From NCBI RefSeq assembly GCF_000377745.1, contig NZ_KB898714.1, positions 24,653-88,652 on the forward strand: 64,000 bases of DNA. Direction: 5' to 3'. Shown here one piece after another: positions 1 to 9,086 of this stretch; positions within the stretch are counted from its first letter, which is position 1, and each line of letters starts with the position of its first letter. The notes beneath the pieces are model-generated. The model saw only the letters and a program-made list of their open reading frames with translations, was not told the origin of the DNA and made no database searches. The position numbers and the translations under genes were made by a program. Source of the DNA: Gilvimarinus chinensis DSM 19667 (GTDB taxonomy: Bacteria; Pseudomonadota; Gammaproteobacteria; Pseudomonadales; Cellvibrionaceae).

Positions 1-171
1 GAGTAAGTCTCCGAAAAGCTCATCGGGGCTTAGGACACCGCTTACGGGACCTAACAGTAAACCGGCAATCAGCAAAAATAATATGGCGGGAAGGCGCGCT
101 TTCCAGGCGCCCCATTGGCACAATAAAGCGGTGATACCAATAATGGCAATGGCCAGGCCGGCATCGTGCAT
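1..171 (-). CDS. Cation:proton antiporter, N-terminal part (runs off the window)
   Basis: The reverse strand from the ATG at 171 reads 57 codons without a stop and leaves the window at base 1. The visible protein starts MHDAGLAIAIIGITALLCQW and has two hydrophobic segments (residues 5-20 and 28-46), the second containing LLIAGLLLGPVSG. A short periplasmic start followed by a helix ending in a GLLLGP-type turn is typical of the first helices of CPA1/CPA2 sodium(potassium):proton antiporters, inner-membrane exchangers for pH and ion homeostasis. It is divergent from the thioesterase gene. The family call rests on one fifth or less of the protein, so the subfamily cannot be given. Confidence 0.6.
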   Translation of the reverse strand, partial: MHDAGLAIAIIGITALLCQWGAWKARLPAILFLLIAGLLLGPVSGVLSPDELFGDLL

Positions 172-275
172 AGACTATCCTTTTGGGTTGGGTGAATCGC
201 TACTCATCATAGCCGATAGCGTCTAAAATGGCGAAGGGCGGCGGTTCAGAAGCAGTTGATAAACGGAGGTTTACC

Positions 276-716
276 GTGGTTGAGCGAGAAGACTTTATCC
301 GCAATTTTCCCATCACAATTGATGTGGATGTACAGTGGGGCGAAATGGATGCCTTTGGCCATGTTAACAACGTGATTTACTACCGCTATTTCGAATCGGC
401 ACGTATCGCCTATATGCGGCATATTTCTGCAAAAGGCGTATTTGATCTGGGGCGGATTGTGCCGGTATTGGCTGAAAGCAGTTGCCGTTACCTGCGCCCG
501 GTGCGTTACCCCGATACTTTAACGGTGGGCTGCACGATTACCGAGATGCAAGAGTTCGGCTTTGCTCAAGAGTACGAAATTTACAGCGAGGCGCAGGGCA
601 TGGTGGTGACCACCGGGGTGGCTCGGGTTGTACTGCTGGATAAACACTCCAAGCAAAAAGCGCTACTGGCGCCCGAGCTGCATGAAGAAATCAAACTATT
701 GGAGGCTTTGGCTTGA
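276..716 (+). CDS. Acyl-CoA thioesterase, 4HBT/YbgC-like hotdog fold
   Basis: The 146-residue product carries the 4-hydroxybenzoyl-CoA thioesterase signature near its start: Asp25 followed by AFGHVNN (residues 26-32) and IYYRYFESARI. In this family the Asp is the catalytic residue, and the enzymes hydrolyse short-chain or aromatic acyl-CoA in the cytoplasm. The GTG at 276 is chosen as start because GGAGGT lies five bases upstream; the ATG at 228 in the same frame would add 16 residues and has no comparable ribosome site. The stop overlaps the start of the next gene, so the two are co-transcribed. The natural substrate cannot be told. Confidence 0.85.
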   Translation: MVEREDFIRNFPITIDVDVQWGEMDAFGHVNNVIYYRYFESARIAYMRHISAKGVFDLGRIVPVLAESSCRYLRPVRYPDTLTVGCTITEMQEFGFAQEYEIYSEAQGMVVTTGVARVVLLDKHSKQKALLAPELHEEIKLLEALA

Positions 717-1075
717 GCCATTTGCTGATGCGCACCGGCGGTGCTCACTTTGATGAGGTCGCGGGCTTAATCGAACGCTTGGATGCCGAGGGTATTGAGC
801 ACTACCAGACCGATTCCGGCTTTTGGCGCTTGGGTGTGGATGCCCTTTGGGTGCGCAATCGTGATGATGCCGAACGGGCCAAGCAGGTTTTGCAGGAATA
901 TCAGGCGCAGTATCAGCAAGAAGCACAGGCGCAACACCACGCCTTGCACGCGCGTGGCGAAGCGCCCAGCTTTATTGGGCAGCTGTGGCGCCACCCAATA
1001 AAAATGTTGCTCGCTCTGGCGGCCGTCGCCGCCATACTGGCGATATCCTTAGTGCCGTTTATGCGCGGCTTGTAA
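713..1075 (+). CDS. DUF6164-like small membrane protein
   Basis: A 120-residue protein starting at a TTG (713) that overlaps the thioesterase stop, with GGAGG at 701-705 as ribosome site. The first 70 residues (LIERLDAEGIEHYQTDSGFWRLGVD, in part) resemble a ferredoxin-like domain of the DUF2007/DUF6164 type. One transmembrane helix follows at about residues 94-115, after the motif WRHPIKMLLAL. This matches what I remember of DUF6164 proteins of Pseudomonas and relatives, whose function is unknown. The 3' end overlaps the convergent cyclophilin gene by 17 bases. Confidence 0.6.
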   Translation: MSHLLMRTGGAHFDEVAGLIERLDAEGIEHYQTDSGFWRLGVDALWVRNRDDAERAKQVLQEYQAQYQQEAQAQHHALHARGEAPSFIGQLWRHPIKMLLALAAVAAILAISLVPFMRGL

Positions 1076-1871
1076 GCAGCTTACGCACTCCCAAACCGGC
1101 CAGCGCCAATAAACCCAGTAGCCCGGTGCTGCCGCCACCGCCACTATCGCCACTGCCGCCGTCTCCACCATTGTTGTCATCTTTTGTGCTGAGTTTTGGA
1201 TTAAGGCCGTCGGCGGTATCTTCGCTGGCATCCAGCACGACGATGTTTTGGATTAATACAAGGTGATCTTCGGTGACAGGTGCTCCATCATCGAAGTCTT
1301 CTTGACTAAAGTCACGCACTGGAAGGTTGTAAAAAGGGAAGTCTTTAAATGCGCCGGTCTGTGAAAAATCGCCAAATTTTAGGTCGGCAATAGCATCCAC
1401 GATGGCCATACCATTGCCTGTCACCTGGCCAAAAACCGCATAGCCTTGTTGCGTGCTGTCCAGGTCAGAGCTGTTGTCCTTCAGATTAATAAACCATTGA
1501 TTGGTTGCGCCATTGGGGTCGTTACTGGGCTTTGCCATGGCGATGGTGCCGCGTTGGTTGGAGTAAACCGGTTCGTTAATTACGGTTGGGTTGGCAGGAA
1601 TCGCGGATGCTTTGTCGGTTTCAATATCAAAATGGAACCCGCCACCTTGCACAACAAAGCCCGGTATCGAGCGATGAAAGAATGTGTCCTGATAGGCTCC
1701 TGCCTCAACATACTCTAAAAAGTTGGCCACGGTCTCGGGGGTGGTTTTATCAAACAGGTTGACTTCAAAGTCGCCCATCACGGTTTGAAATTGAACGGTG
1801 GTAGCGTGAGCCGGCGCGCCTGCCAGCAGCGTAAAGGCTATCCCTGCCAGCGCTTTACGGGAGTAGTGCAT
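1059..1871 (-). CDS. Exported cyclophilin-type peptidyl-prolyl isomerase with GlyGly-CTERM tail
   Basis: The 270-residue protein has a Sec signal peptide (cleavage likely after APAHA, residue 23), then a cyclophilin domain to about residue 215. The domain shows ETVANFLEYVEAGAY, FFHRSIPGFVVQGGGF and ATNQWFINL, equivalents of the E. coli PpiA core. Cyclophilins speed cis-trans isomerisation of prolyl bonds in folding proteins, here in the envelope. The C-terminus is a glycine-rich stretch (GGDGGSGDSGGGG) followed by a hydrophobic helix and a basic end. That is the layout of GlyGly-CTERM sorting tails cleaved by rhombosortase. A paralogue with the same layout lies directly upstream on the same strand. 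Confidence 0.88.
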   Translation of the reverse strand: MHYSRKALAGIAFTLLAGAPAHATTVQFQTVMGDFEVNLFDKTTPETVANFLEYVEAGAYQDTFFHRSIPGFVVQGGGFHFDIETDKASAIPANPTVINEPVYSNQRGTIAMAKPSNDPNGATNQWFINLKDNSSDLDSTQQGYAVFGQVTGNGMAIVDAIADLKFGDFSQTGAFKDFPFYNLPVRDFSQEDFDDGAPVTEDHLVLIQNIVVLDASEDTADGLNPKLSTKDDNNGGDGGSGDSGGGGSTGLLGLLALAGLGVRKLLTSRA

Positions 1872-2053
1872 AGTGTCTCTCTTGCGTTGTGATTATTGGT
1901 GCCAAAGATTAACAATATTTAAACGTAAAATTTGTTAGAAAGTGTAGGGCGGTTGTGTCGGCCCGCTTATCGTAAGCACAAAGAGGCCGACAATCTGTCA
2001 GAGTTGGCGAAACTAGGGCGTTCGCTTAGGGTTATAAGCCGCAATTTTATTGA

Positions 2054-3022
2054 TTACTGCCTGCGGAAGTGGCGCCTGGTACCACGAGCTATAGCGGCGA
2101 AGCTTAAAAGGAACAAGGTAAGCAGGCTGGTGCTGCCACCGCCTCCATTACTATTGTCCGGGCTGAAAGAGTTGCTTGAGTTGGAAAAGTCTATGGGGGA
2201 TACAGGGCTGGTTGAGCTTGAAGAGCTAACGAGTACGCTACTTGAGCTGCTGGAACTAATGGCAATATCAGAACTTGTTGAGCTGGACTGGCTGCTGTCA
2301 CTAAAATCGCTTGATGTACTGCTCGTACTGCTAGAACTCAAAGAGCTGCTTATGCTGCTTGCCGCATTGTCGTCCAGGTTGGTATCGGATGCACTCAGAA
2401 TCATAATATTTTTAATGAGAACCAGGTTGTCCTCGCTTAGTGGAACTTTATTTCTGATATCGGCGGAGGTAACGCCGCGAAGCGGTAATTCTTTGAAGCT
2501 GCTGTTTAGTGATCGGTAATCGGCGATCTTTAGGTCGGCAATCGCATCGATAATCTCCATTCCTTTATCCGTTACCTTTCCAAAAACTGTGAATCCTCCG
2601 TTGACTGAGTCTAGGAATTCATTGCTATCTTCGAGGTTGATAAACCACTGGTTGACGGCACTGTCGGGTTGATCTGGTAATTTTGCCATGGCAATAGTGC
2701 CGCGAGTGTTAGATAAAAATGGTTCGTTCAAAATGGGGCCGCGCTGCTGGACACTCTCAACTTGACTGTTTTCTATGTCAAAAGTGAAGCCTCCACCTTG
2801 AATGATGAAGTCGTTTACCGAACGGTGCACGATCGAGTTGGTGTAGGCCCCGGCTTCCACATACTCTAAGAAATTAGCCACGGTGACAGGGGTGGTCTCG
2901 TCAAACAGTTCAACTTCAAAGTCGCCCATTACCGTCTGAAATTGAACTGTGGCCGCTTGGGCGGAGGAAAGTGCCAATAAAGACAAAGTAGCGCCGGCCA
3001 AAAAGTTATGGAAACATTGCAT
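2054..3022 (-). CDS. Exported cyclophilin with poly-serine linker and GlyGly-CTERM tail
   Basis: Paralogue of the adjacent cyclophilin gene, sharing TVQFQTVMGDFEV after the signal peptide, the VNQWFINL motif and the overall domain. It differs by a serine-dominated linker of about 70 residues between the isomerase domain (to about residue 210) and the tail GGGGSTSLLTLFLLSF with a basic end. The ATG at 3022 is preferred over an in-frame GTG at 3037 because it gives a normal signal peptide and has a purine-rich stretch (GAGAAGAGA) upstream. Poly-serine linkers are common in secreted enzymes of Cellvibrionaceae. The linker probably spaces the enzyme from the membrane or surface anchor. Confidence 0.86.
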   Translation of the reverse strand: MQCFHNFLAGATLSLLALSSAQAATVQFQTVMGDFEVELFDETTPVTVANFLEYVEAGAYTNSIVHRSVNDFIIQGGGFTFDIENSQVESVQQRGPILNEPFLSNTRGTIAMAKLPDQPDSAVNQWFINLEDSNEFLDSVNGGFTVFGKVTDKGMEIIDAIADLKIADYRSLNSSFKELPLRGVTSADIRNKVPLSEDNLVLIKNIMILSASDTNLDDNAASSISSSLSSSSTSSTSSDFSDSSQSSSTSSDIAISSSSSSSVLVSSSSSTSPVSPIDFSNSSNSFSPDNSNGGGGSTSLLTLFLLSFAAIARGTRRHFRRQ

Positions 3023-3119
3023 AGGGTCTCTTCTCACACTTTGACTGTTTGCGCGAACCGCTAGATAGACCGCGCGGGGTTATGATTAGAAATGTTAGAG
3101 CGCCTTTGAGGTTTAACGC

Positions 3120-3701
3120 TCATTGCGAATGCAATTGATGCATTGCCTTATTCCACTCGCCTTTTACCGCCAGTGGCAGCACATCAATAGCGCGGTCGAT
3201 GGCGTCATCGATTAACTGTTGCTCGGCGCTGCCAGCGCGTTTCAGTACATGGCCGGTCACTTTTGAGGCGTGCCCTGGATGGCCGATGCCGATGCGGATG
3301 CGGGCAAAGTTTTTGTTGTTGCCGAGGGCGCTGATGGTATCGCGCAAACCATTATGGCCACCGTGGCCGCCGCCGATTTTTAACCGTACAACGCCCGGAT
3401 TTAAATCCAGCTCGTCGTGGGCGACTAGAATGGCTTCGGGCTCTATTTTATAAAATTGCGCGAGGGCGCCAATGGCCTGGCCGCTGCGATTCATAAACGT
3501 GGTGGGAATTAATAAATGCACCTGGCGCGAGCCAAGGGATATACGGGCGGTGTCGCCGTAGAATTTTTTCTCGGGGGAGAGGCTGGTGCCTGCCTGGCGC
3601 GCCAGTTCAGACACCAGATCGGCGCCTGCGTTATGGCGGGTTCGGTCGTATTCGGTGCCCGGGTTGCCCAGGCCGACGATTAACTGAACCGGTGTATCCA
3701 T
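3120..3701 (-). CDS. pth: Peptidyl-tRNA hydrolase
   Basis: The 193-residue protein matches bacterial Pth in length and motifs: GLGNPG (residues 10-15), catalytic His23 in TRHNAG, FMNRSG near residue 70 and AHDELDL near residue 93. The enzyme releases tRNA from peptidyl-tRNA that drops off ribosomes. It lies downstream of rplY and prs on the same strand, the usual gammaproteobacterial order, in which ychF would follow. Here the two cyclophilin genes follow instead. Confidence 0.97.
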   Translation of the reverse strand: MDTPVQLIVGLGNPGTEYDRTRHNAGADLVSELARQAGTSLSPEKKFYGDTARISLGSRQVHLLIPTTFMNRSGQAIGALAQFYKIEPEAILVAHDELDLNPGVVRLKIGGGHGGHNGLRDTISALGNNKNFARIRIGIGHPGHASKVTGHVLKRAGSAEQQLIDDAIDRAIDVLPLAVKGEWNKAMHQLHSQ

Positions 3702-3738
3702 AACACAGTGCCTTAAGGGTATGGTTTACCCTGAACGA

Positions 3739-4374
3739 TTACTCGCTATCGCCTTCAGCTTCGCTTTCGGCTTCGTCATCGTCGCTGCCGCCTTTCGGCT
3801 TGTTGATGGCCACAACCGGCAGGTCGTGATCGTCACCGTGAGACAGGGCTACCGAGGTAACGCCTTTTGGCAGTTTGATGTCGGAGATGTGAACCACCTG
3901 GCCTACTTCAACGTCTGCCAAGTCAACTTCGATAAACTCAGGCAGGTCGGCAGGCAGACAGCTGATTTCCAGCTGAACCATGTTGTGGACAATCTTGCCG
4001 CCTTGCAGCTTAACGCCTTTGCTGCTTTCTTCGTTCAAGAAGTGCAGCGGTACGCTGGTGTTCAGCTTCTTGGTTTTAGAAACGCGCATAAAGTCGGCGT
4101 GCATGATCTGTGGCTTGGCCGGATGGCGTTGCAGGTCTTTCAGGATCACGTCTTCGGCTTTATCGTCAATCACCAAGGAGATGATGTGCGAGAAAAACGC
4201 TTCGTTTTCCAACTGTTTGCTCAGGTCTTTGTGGCTAACGCTGATGCTGGCTGGCTTTTTATTGCCGCCGTAAACGATAGCAGGAACTTGACCGTCCAGA
4301 CGACGCAGGCGGCGGCTCGCACCTTTCCCTGCATCCTCACGGCTTGATGCATTCAATACAAAATCTTCACTCAT
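3739..4374 (-). CDS. rplY: Ribosomal protein L25, long (Ctc/TL5) form
   Basis: The 211-residue product has the 5S-rRNA-binding L25 domain (about residues 1-90, starting EDFVLNASSREDAGKGASRR) and the C-terminal beta domain of the Ctc/TL5 type (about 95-185). It ends in an acidic tail (SDDDEAESEAEG). It binds 5S rRNA in the large ribosomal subunit. The ATG at 4374 is used because the protein family starts here and GAGG lies upstream; the in-frame ATG at 4389 has no better support. It sits between prs and pth, probably in one transcript. Confidence 0.95.
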   Translation of the reverse strand: MSEDFVLNASSREDAGKGASRRLRRLDGQVPAIVYGGNKKPASISVSHKDLSKQLENEAFFSHIISLVIDDKAEDVILKDLQRHPAKPQIMHADFMRVSKTKKLNTSVPLHFLNEESSKGVKLQGGKIVHNMVQLEISCLPADLPEFIEVDLADVEVGQVVHISDIKLPKGVTSVALSHGDDHDLPVVAINKPKGGSDDDEAESEAEGDSE

Positions 4375-4495
4375 AGTGAATATCCTCATTTAGTCCATAC
4401 AGGTCCGCGACCAGAACACCGTATGGGGTTGTGTCATGCTGCTTGGTAGCGATTACGCTGCAGCGGTTGTCTGAGCTTCCGTGTCACCCTTTGGG

Positions 4496-5437
4496 TTAAC
4501 GGAACATCGCACTCAGAGATTCTTCGTTGCTCAGGCGGCGTACCGCCTCAGCCAGCATTCTTGACAGGGTCAGTACACGTACCCGACCACAGGCTTCTAC
4601 TTCGGGGCGCAGCGGGATAGAGTCGGTGACGACCAGCTCGTCCAGTTCTGAGTTGTTGAGGTTGTCTATCGCCTTGCCCGATAGCACCGGGTGGGTGGCG
4701 TAGGCCACAACTCGTTTTGCGCCTTGTTTTTTCAGTGCAGAGGCCGCGTTGCACAAAGTGCCTGCGGTATCGACCATGTCATCTACCAGCAAACAGGTGC
4801 GGCCTTCGATGTCACCGATAATGTTCATGATTTCGGCCACATTAGCGCTGGGGCGACGTTTATCGATAATCGCCAAATCCACGCCTAATTGTTTGGCTAC
4901 AGCGCGGGCGCGAACCACACCGCCAATATCCGGCGATACCACCACCAGATCTTCAAACTTTTGTTTTTCGATGTCTTCGAGCAGTACCGGTGAGCCGTAG
5001 ACGTTGTCGACGGGCACATCAAAAAAGCCCTGAATTTGCTCGGCGTGCAGATCGACTGTTAACAGGCGGTCAATGCCTGCGCCGACCATCATGTCGGCCA
5101 CTACTTTAGCAGTAATGGGCACCCGGGCAGAGCGCACGCGGCGATCCTGGCGGGCGTAGCCGAAGTAGGGCACCACCGCGGTGATACGCCCGGCGGATGC
5201 ACGGCGCAGGGCATCGACCATGACGATCAGCTCAATAAGGTTGTCGTTGGTGGGGGCACAGGTGGGTTGCACCACAAATACGTCCCGTCCGCGGACATTT
5301 ACGTTCAGCTCGATAGCGACTTCACCATCGCTGAACTGAGAAACGGAAACATCACCTAAAGTCATCCCCAGTTGATCGACAATCTTTTTTGCAAGATCGG
5401 GGTTGGCATTGCCGGTAAAGACCATTAAGTCCGTCAC
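4496..5437 (-). CDS. prs: Ribose-phosphate pyrophosphokinase
   Basis: The protein makes PRPP from ribose 5-phosphate and ATP for nucleotide, histidine and tryptophan synthesis. Motifs match E. coli Prs closely: [13 protein letters not shown] loop ([15 protein letters not shown]), [23 protein letters not shown] and the PRPP-binding loop [11 protein letters not shown]. The GTG at 5437 gives 313 residues, close to the family's 315, and has an AAAGGG stretch upstream; an ATG four codons later is the alternative. A terminator hairpin upstream (5499-5521) suggests prs has its own promoter after the tRNA-Gln gene. Confidence 0.96.
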   Translation of the reverse strand: MTDLMVFTGNANPDLAKKIVDQLGMTLGDVSVSQFSDGEVAIELNVNVRGRDVFVVQPTCAPTNDNLIELIVMVDALRRASAGRITAVVPYFGYARQDRRVRSARVPITAKVVADMMVGAGIDRLLTVDLHAEQIQGFFDVPVDNVYGSPVLLEDIEKQKFEDLVVVSPDIGGVVRARAVAKQLGVDLAIIDKRRPSANVAEIMNIIGDIEGRTCLLVDDMVDTAGTLCNAASALKKQGAKRVVAYATHPVLSGKAIDNLNNSELDELVVTDSIPLRPEVEACGRVRVLTLSRMLAEAVRRLSNEESLSAMFR

Positions 5438-5489
5438 GTCAGGTACCCTTTTGTTTACAGTGTGGTTCGGTTTATCAGCATAGTGCAGA

Positions 5490-5521
5490 TAAAACAAAAG
5501 CACTGCGCCGGGCGCAGTGCT
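5490..5521 (-). terminator. Rho-independent terminator downstream of tRNA-Gln
   Basis: An inverted repeat with arms at 5499-5509 and 5511-5521 (AGCACTGCGCC and its complement) is followed on the minus strand by a T-rich run (CTTTTGTTTTA). It lies between the tRNA-Gln gene and prs and should end the lolB-ispE-tRNA transcript. Confidence 0.8.
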
Positions 5522-5625
5522 GTATTTTTAATCTCGGCAGCAAGGCCAGAGTGAAGTCAGGGGATGGTGTCTTCAAACTCTAGCAGGGGCGCTAGAGTTG
5601 CGCCGCGTTGGATACCGAGGAAATA

Positions 5626-5700
5626 TGGCTGGGGTGGAAGGATTCGAACCTTCGCATGACGGGATCAAAACCCGCTGCCTTACCGCTTGGCTACACCCCA
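5626..5700 (-). tRNA. tRNA-Gln (UUG)
   Basis: A 75-base cloverleaf reads on the minus strand, with acceptor stem TGGGGTG/CACCCCA, T arm GAAGG-TTCGAAT-CCTTC, anticodon loop TTTTGAT (anticodon TTG) and an encoded CCA at 5628-5626. It starts seven bases after the ispE stop and precedes prs, so it is probably processed from the lolB-ispE transcript. This placement between ispE and prs is also known in pseudomonads. Confidence 0.96.
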
Positions 5701-5707
5701 GTGGTGC

Positions 5708-6553
5708 TTAGTCAGTTACCAGATCAAGCAGTGGTGATTTAGCAATACCTTGAGCGATAAAACCGGGTAAGTTTTCCGGCGCCTTGGCCAAAACTTGTTT
5801 GGCTTCAGATTCGCTACTAAAGGCTGCAAACACGCAAGCTCCAGTGCCTGTCATTCTCGCAGATGGTGAAAAATTTTTCAACCAAATCAGTGCGTTATCT
5901 ACTTCAGGGTAAAGCTTTCTAACCAGTGCTTCGCAGTCGTTTTGACTGCCCCCCTGCGAGAAGGCCGCTACTTTAATGGGGCGTGTGTCTCTTGTCAAAT
6001 CTTTATGGCAAAAAATTTCAGCGGTGCTGACGTGGCATTGGGGTGCCAGTACAAGATACCAACACTCTGGTGTTTTTATGGGCGAAAGCTGTTCACCAAT
6101 ACCTTCTGCCCAAGCGGTCAAGCCGTTAATAAATACAGGTACATCGGCACCGAGCTTTGTGCCTATAGCTAACAATTGTTGTCGGTTCAGTCCCAGCTGC
6201 CAGAGGGTGTTCAGCGCTACTAAGGTAGTGGCGGCATTACTGCTGCCGCCGCCAATGCCGCCGCCCATGGGGAGGCGTTTATCCAAATTAATGTCCACGC
6301 CGGGTAATGGGGAGGGTGCTTGTGCTTGCAGGGCGCGGGCGGCGCGGATGATTAAGTTATCCTCAAACGGTACGCCGGGCAGCGTTGGAAATAACTGTAG
6401 GCCAGTGTCGTGCCGTAAGCGGAAGCTCAGGGTGTCGCCATAGTTAAGCAGTTGAAACAAAGTTTGCAGTTGGTGATAGCCGTCGGGGCGGCGGCCGGTG
6501 ATATGCAAAAATAAATTGAGCTTAGCGGGGGAGAGCAGGCATAACTCAGTCAT
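5708..6553 (-). CDS. ispE: 4-diphosphocytidyl-2-C-methyl-D-erythritol kinase
   Basis: IspE phosphorylates CDP-methylerythritol in the MEP pathway to isoprenoid precursors. The 281-residue protein starts [28 protein letters not shown], with the N-terminal PAKLNLFL signature and the GHMP-kinase ATP loop [14 protein letters not shown] (about residues 92-105). The ATG at 6553 is used; a longer frame to 6580 lies inside lolB. The start overlaps the lolB stop by eight bases, indicating translational coupling. Confidence 0.96.
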   Translation of the reverse strand: MTELCLLSPAKLNLFLHITGRRPDGYHQLQTLFQLLNYGDTLSFRLRHDTGLQLFPTLPGVPFEDNLIIRAARALQAQAPSPLPGVDINLDKRLPMGGGIGGGSSNAATTLVALNTLWQLGLNRQQLLAIGTKLGADVPVFINGLTAWAEGIGEQLSPIKTPECWYLVLAPQCHVSTAEIFCHKDLTRDTRPIKVAAFSQGGSQNDCEALVRKLYPEVDNALIWLKNFSPSARMTGTGACVFAAFSSESEAKQVLAKAPENLPGFIAQGIAKSPLLDLVTD

Positions 6554-7184
6554 GAGCCAGCTCCCACTGATGAATGGCAAGGGTCAGACGGATCTCTTCA
6601 CCGTTCGGCGTTGTGGTCGTGGCGCTTAGCAGGCTGGGAAGCCAAAGGCCGCGGTGCTCCGTGTAGCGCTTAAAGTGAAGTTGCCAGCCCAGCTGGGTAA
6701 AGTGCTCGGGTAGCTCGTCCTCGCGAAAACTTACTGTGCGGATGTCGGCACCCGCTACCGGTATGCCCAGCACCCAGTAGCGCAGGGCGCTGACGGGTAA
6801 GTTCCAGCCGGTAGCCTGACTAATCAATGCCTCGGGGGAGTCGGCACTCGTGGGTGGGTGTTCACCATCGCGCAGCTCTACCCGCCCCGGCTCCCCTTCG
6901 ATCTCTAACCGACCTTGGCCCAGTGGACCAGACAGAGCGATAAGAAAAGCGGTCTCTTGTTGCTGCCAGCTGATGCGTGCCGAGCCATTGTCGTCGGGTA
7001 AGCGAACGCCCAGCTTGCCCTGCAGCCGCCACTGTTTCAGGTTGCGTAAGGACTGCTGATTGACCGATACATTCAACGCGTCTGGCGATTGCGCAGGCGG
7101 CAGTTGGGCGCAATGGCTTAATAGTAGTGCCGTCAATAACCACCCCAGGGTCAGGCCAAAGGGTTTGAAGTGTCGGCTGGGCAT
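6546..7184 (-). CDS. lolB: Outer-membrane lipoprotein receptor LolB
   Basis: LolB receives lipoproteins from LolA and inserts them in the outer membrane. The 212-residue protein has a signal peptide with a lipobox-like LLSHC (Cys25), then the fold marked by [24 protein letters not shown] and the loop [17 protein letters not shown]. Its position upstream of ispE is typical. The gene begins directly at the stop of the upstream TPR lipoprotein gene, so lolB, ispE and the TPR gene form one operon. Confidence 0.93.
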   Translation of the reverse strand: MPSRHFKPFGLTLGWLLTALLLSHCAQLPPAQSPDALNVSVNQQSLRNLKQWRLQGKLGVRLPDDNGSARISWQQQETAFLIALSGPLGQGRLEIEGEPGRVELRDGEHPPTSADSPEALISQATGWNLPVSALRYWVLGIPVAGADIRTVSFREDELPEHFTQLGWQLHFKRYTEHRGLWLPSLLSATTTTPNGEEIRLTLAIHQWELAHD

Positions 7185-8959
7185 TAGCGCGAGCCTGTCT
7201 CGCTGGTCGGTGGCTCGGCCGGAACATTCAGGCGTTGTAAGGTGTTATGAATGTATTCACTGTGCGGGTTGATCTCTAGCCCCTGGCGCCAGACAGTAAG
7301 GGCTTCTTCCTGTTGGCCTGATACCCACAGCACCTCGCCCAGGTGGGCGGCGATTTCGTGATCGGGGTAAATAGTCAGGGCACGCTCCAGATAGCGTACG
7401 GCTATGTCTAGGTTCCCCAGTCGATATTGCACCCAGCCCATGCTGTCGATTGTGGCGGGATCGTTGGGCTGAAGCTCTAAGGCCTTTTTAATAAAATCGT
7501 AAGCCTCTGAATAGCGCTCGGTGTTTTCGGTGAGTATGTAGCCCAGTGCGTTGAGTGCAGTAGCGTTGTTCGGGTCGTATTCAATAATGCTCCGCAAGTC
7601 CCGCTCTGCCAGAGCGATGTTGCCGGTAGCATCGTGCACCATGGCGCGGGCGTACAGCAGGTGCTCATCATCGGTTCGACTGGCAAGGCTGTCGTTTAGC
7701 AGTTGCAGTGCCTCGTCGTACTTATTGGCGGCTACCAGTTCTTGGTTATAAATGATGGTCAGCTCGGTGAAGTGGTCGGTGTCTGGGTTGTCGGCCATAA
7801 GGCCTAAAAGCTGGCGGTAGTAATTATCCGCGCTAGCGGGTTGGTTTTGTTGCAGGTAAATGGCAAACACCTTTGAGGTGGCGGTGTAAAAGTCATCGCC
7901 AGGTTCAACCTTTTGATAATGGCGCAGGGCCTCGTCCGGCTCGCCTCGTTGTTCGGCCAGTTGGGCGAGAAAAAAATGAGCTTCGGAGGCGCTGTCGTTC
8001 ATGTCTAACAGCGCGTAATAAGCGGTTTCAGCGGTGTCGAGATCGCCCCGTTCCTGAGCGATGAGTGCCAGTGCCCGCTGTAATTGAGGGTCGCGAGGGT
8101 TGGCATCGGCCAGAATTTGAAACTGCTGCTGCGCAGCGTTTAGGTCGCTGAATGTCAGTAAGCGCGCGTACTGCAATCGGACGCGGTGATTACCGGGGTC
8201 GTTATCAAGCTGGGCTTTAACCAGTGCAATGGCTTCATCGGAGCGATCAAGCTCGTGCAGTAACCCTGAATTAAGCACCAGGGCGTGGGTGTTGTCAGGC
8301 TCAAGCTCAATAGCCTGCTCGGCCAGGCTTAAAGCCTCATCGCCACGACCTTGTTGTTGCAATAACAATCCAGTGCCGATCAACAGGGGCACATTCTCAG
8401 GCTCTTGCAGCAACTTTTGCTGGTACTGATTGAGCAGAGTTTCGCGCTGGGTGTCGGTAATATTTTGACCATTGGCGGCAATGCTTTGCAGCAAGGCGCC
8501 ATTGTCCCGGGTGTGGGTGTTCTGGGTTGCGTTGAAGGCTTCGAGTAAACGATCTGCCTCAATTAACGCTAGAATGGCCGCGGCCTGGGCTTCCTCGTTG
8601 TCTTTGTCGGACTCGGCCCATAAGGTGGCAGCGTTTAAGGCGGCGTCTTGATTTCCCATATAGCGCGAGATCATGTAAGCGCGTTCGGCCACTTGAGGGT
8701 CGCCGGTCTGTTCTGCCTGTTGTAAGTAGTTAGCCAGAGCCACATCAAAACGTCCGCGACTACCGGCAAATTCAGCGCTCAAGAGTGCATAGAGGGTATC
8801 GCTGGTAAACGGGCGCGCTGGGGTCGGGGCTGGAGTGGGCTCGATCGGCGTGCTGGAGGTTTCCGGTATTACTTCAGGTTCTGGTGCCGGAGTCTGGCTG
8901 ACGCAGCCAATTAAACTGGCCAGTGCGAGTGCTGGCGCCAATTTGGGTACTACTTTCAT
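7184..8959 (-). CDS. TPR-repeat lipoprotein
   Basis: A 591-residue exported lipoprotein: signal peptide with lipobox SLIGC (Cys19), a proline/glutamate-rich spacer (about residues 22-50), then tetratricopeptide repeats over most of the length (for example ALVLNSGLLHELDRSDEA and ATALNALGYILTENTERYSEA). TPRs are protein-interaction repeats. Proteins of this size and place (upstream of lolB, divergent from hemA) occur in pseudomonads, with no proven job that I know. Its stop coincides with the lolB start. A role in envelope assembly is inference from context only. Confidence 0.88.
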   Translation of the reverse strand: MKVVPKLAPALALASLIGCVSQTPAPEPEVIPETSSTPIEPTPAPTPARPFTSDTLYALLSAEFAGSRGRFDVALANYLQQAEQTGDPQVAERAYMISRYMGNQDAALNAATLWAESDKDNEEAQAAAILALIEADRLLEAFNATQNTHTRDNGALLQSIAANGQNITDTQRETLLNQYQQKLLQEPENVPLLIGTGLLLQQQGRGDEALSLAEQAIELEPDNTHALVLNSGLLHELDRSDEAIALVKAQLDNDPGNHRVRLQYARLLTFSDLNAAQQQFQILADANPRDPQLQRALALIAQERGDLDTAETAYYALLDMNDSASEAHFFLAQLAEQRGEPDEALRHYQKVEPGDDFYTATSKVFAIYLQQNQPASADNYYRQLLGLMADNPDTDHFTELTIIYNQELVAANKYDEALQLLNDSLASRTDDEHLLYARAMVHDATGNIALAERDLRSIIEYDPNNATALNALGYILTENTERYSEAYDFIKKALELQPNDPATIDSMGWVQYRLGNLDIAVRYLERALTIYPDHEIAAHLGEVLWVSGQQEEALTVWRQGLEINPHSEYIHNTLQRLNVPAEPPTSETGSR

Positions 8960-9086
8960 TACATATTCCTAGTGTGTGCCGTCTGCGATTCCTGCTTACG
9001 CTCTTATCGGGTGTAAACTGCCCCTTGTCAGCGAGCGTTATGAGCTGGAAAATGACGCCCCTTATCTCGGCATCGACTGTTACTGC

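Noticed and set aside
1932..2519. A 195-residue leucine-rich frame on the + strand
   Set aside because: It is the antisense of the poly-serine linker of the second cyclophilin; the AGC/TCA repeats read as CTG/TGA-type leucine codons. No ribosome site or family match.
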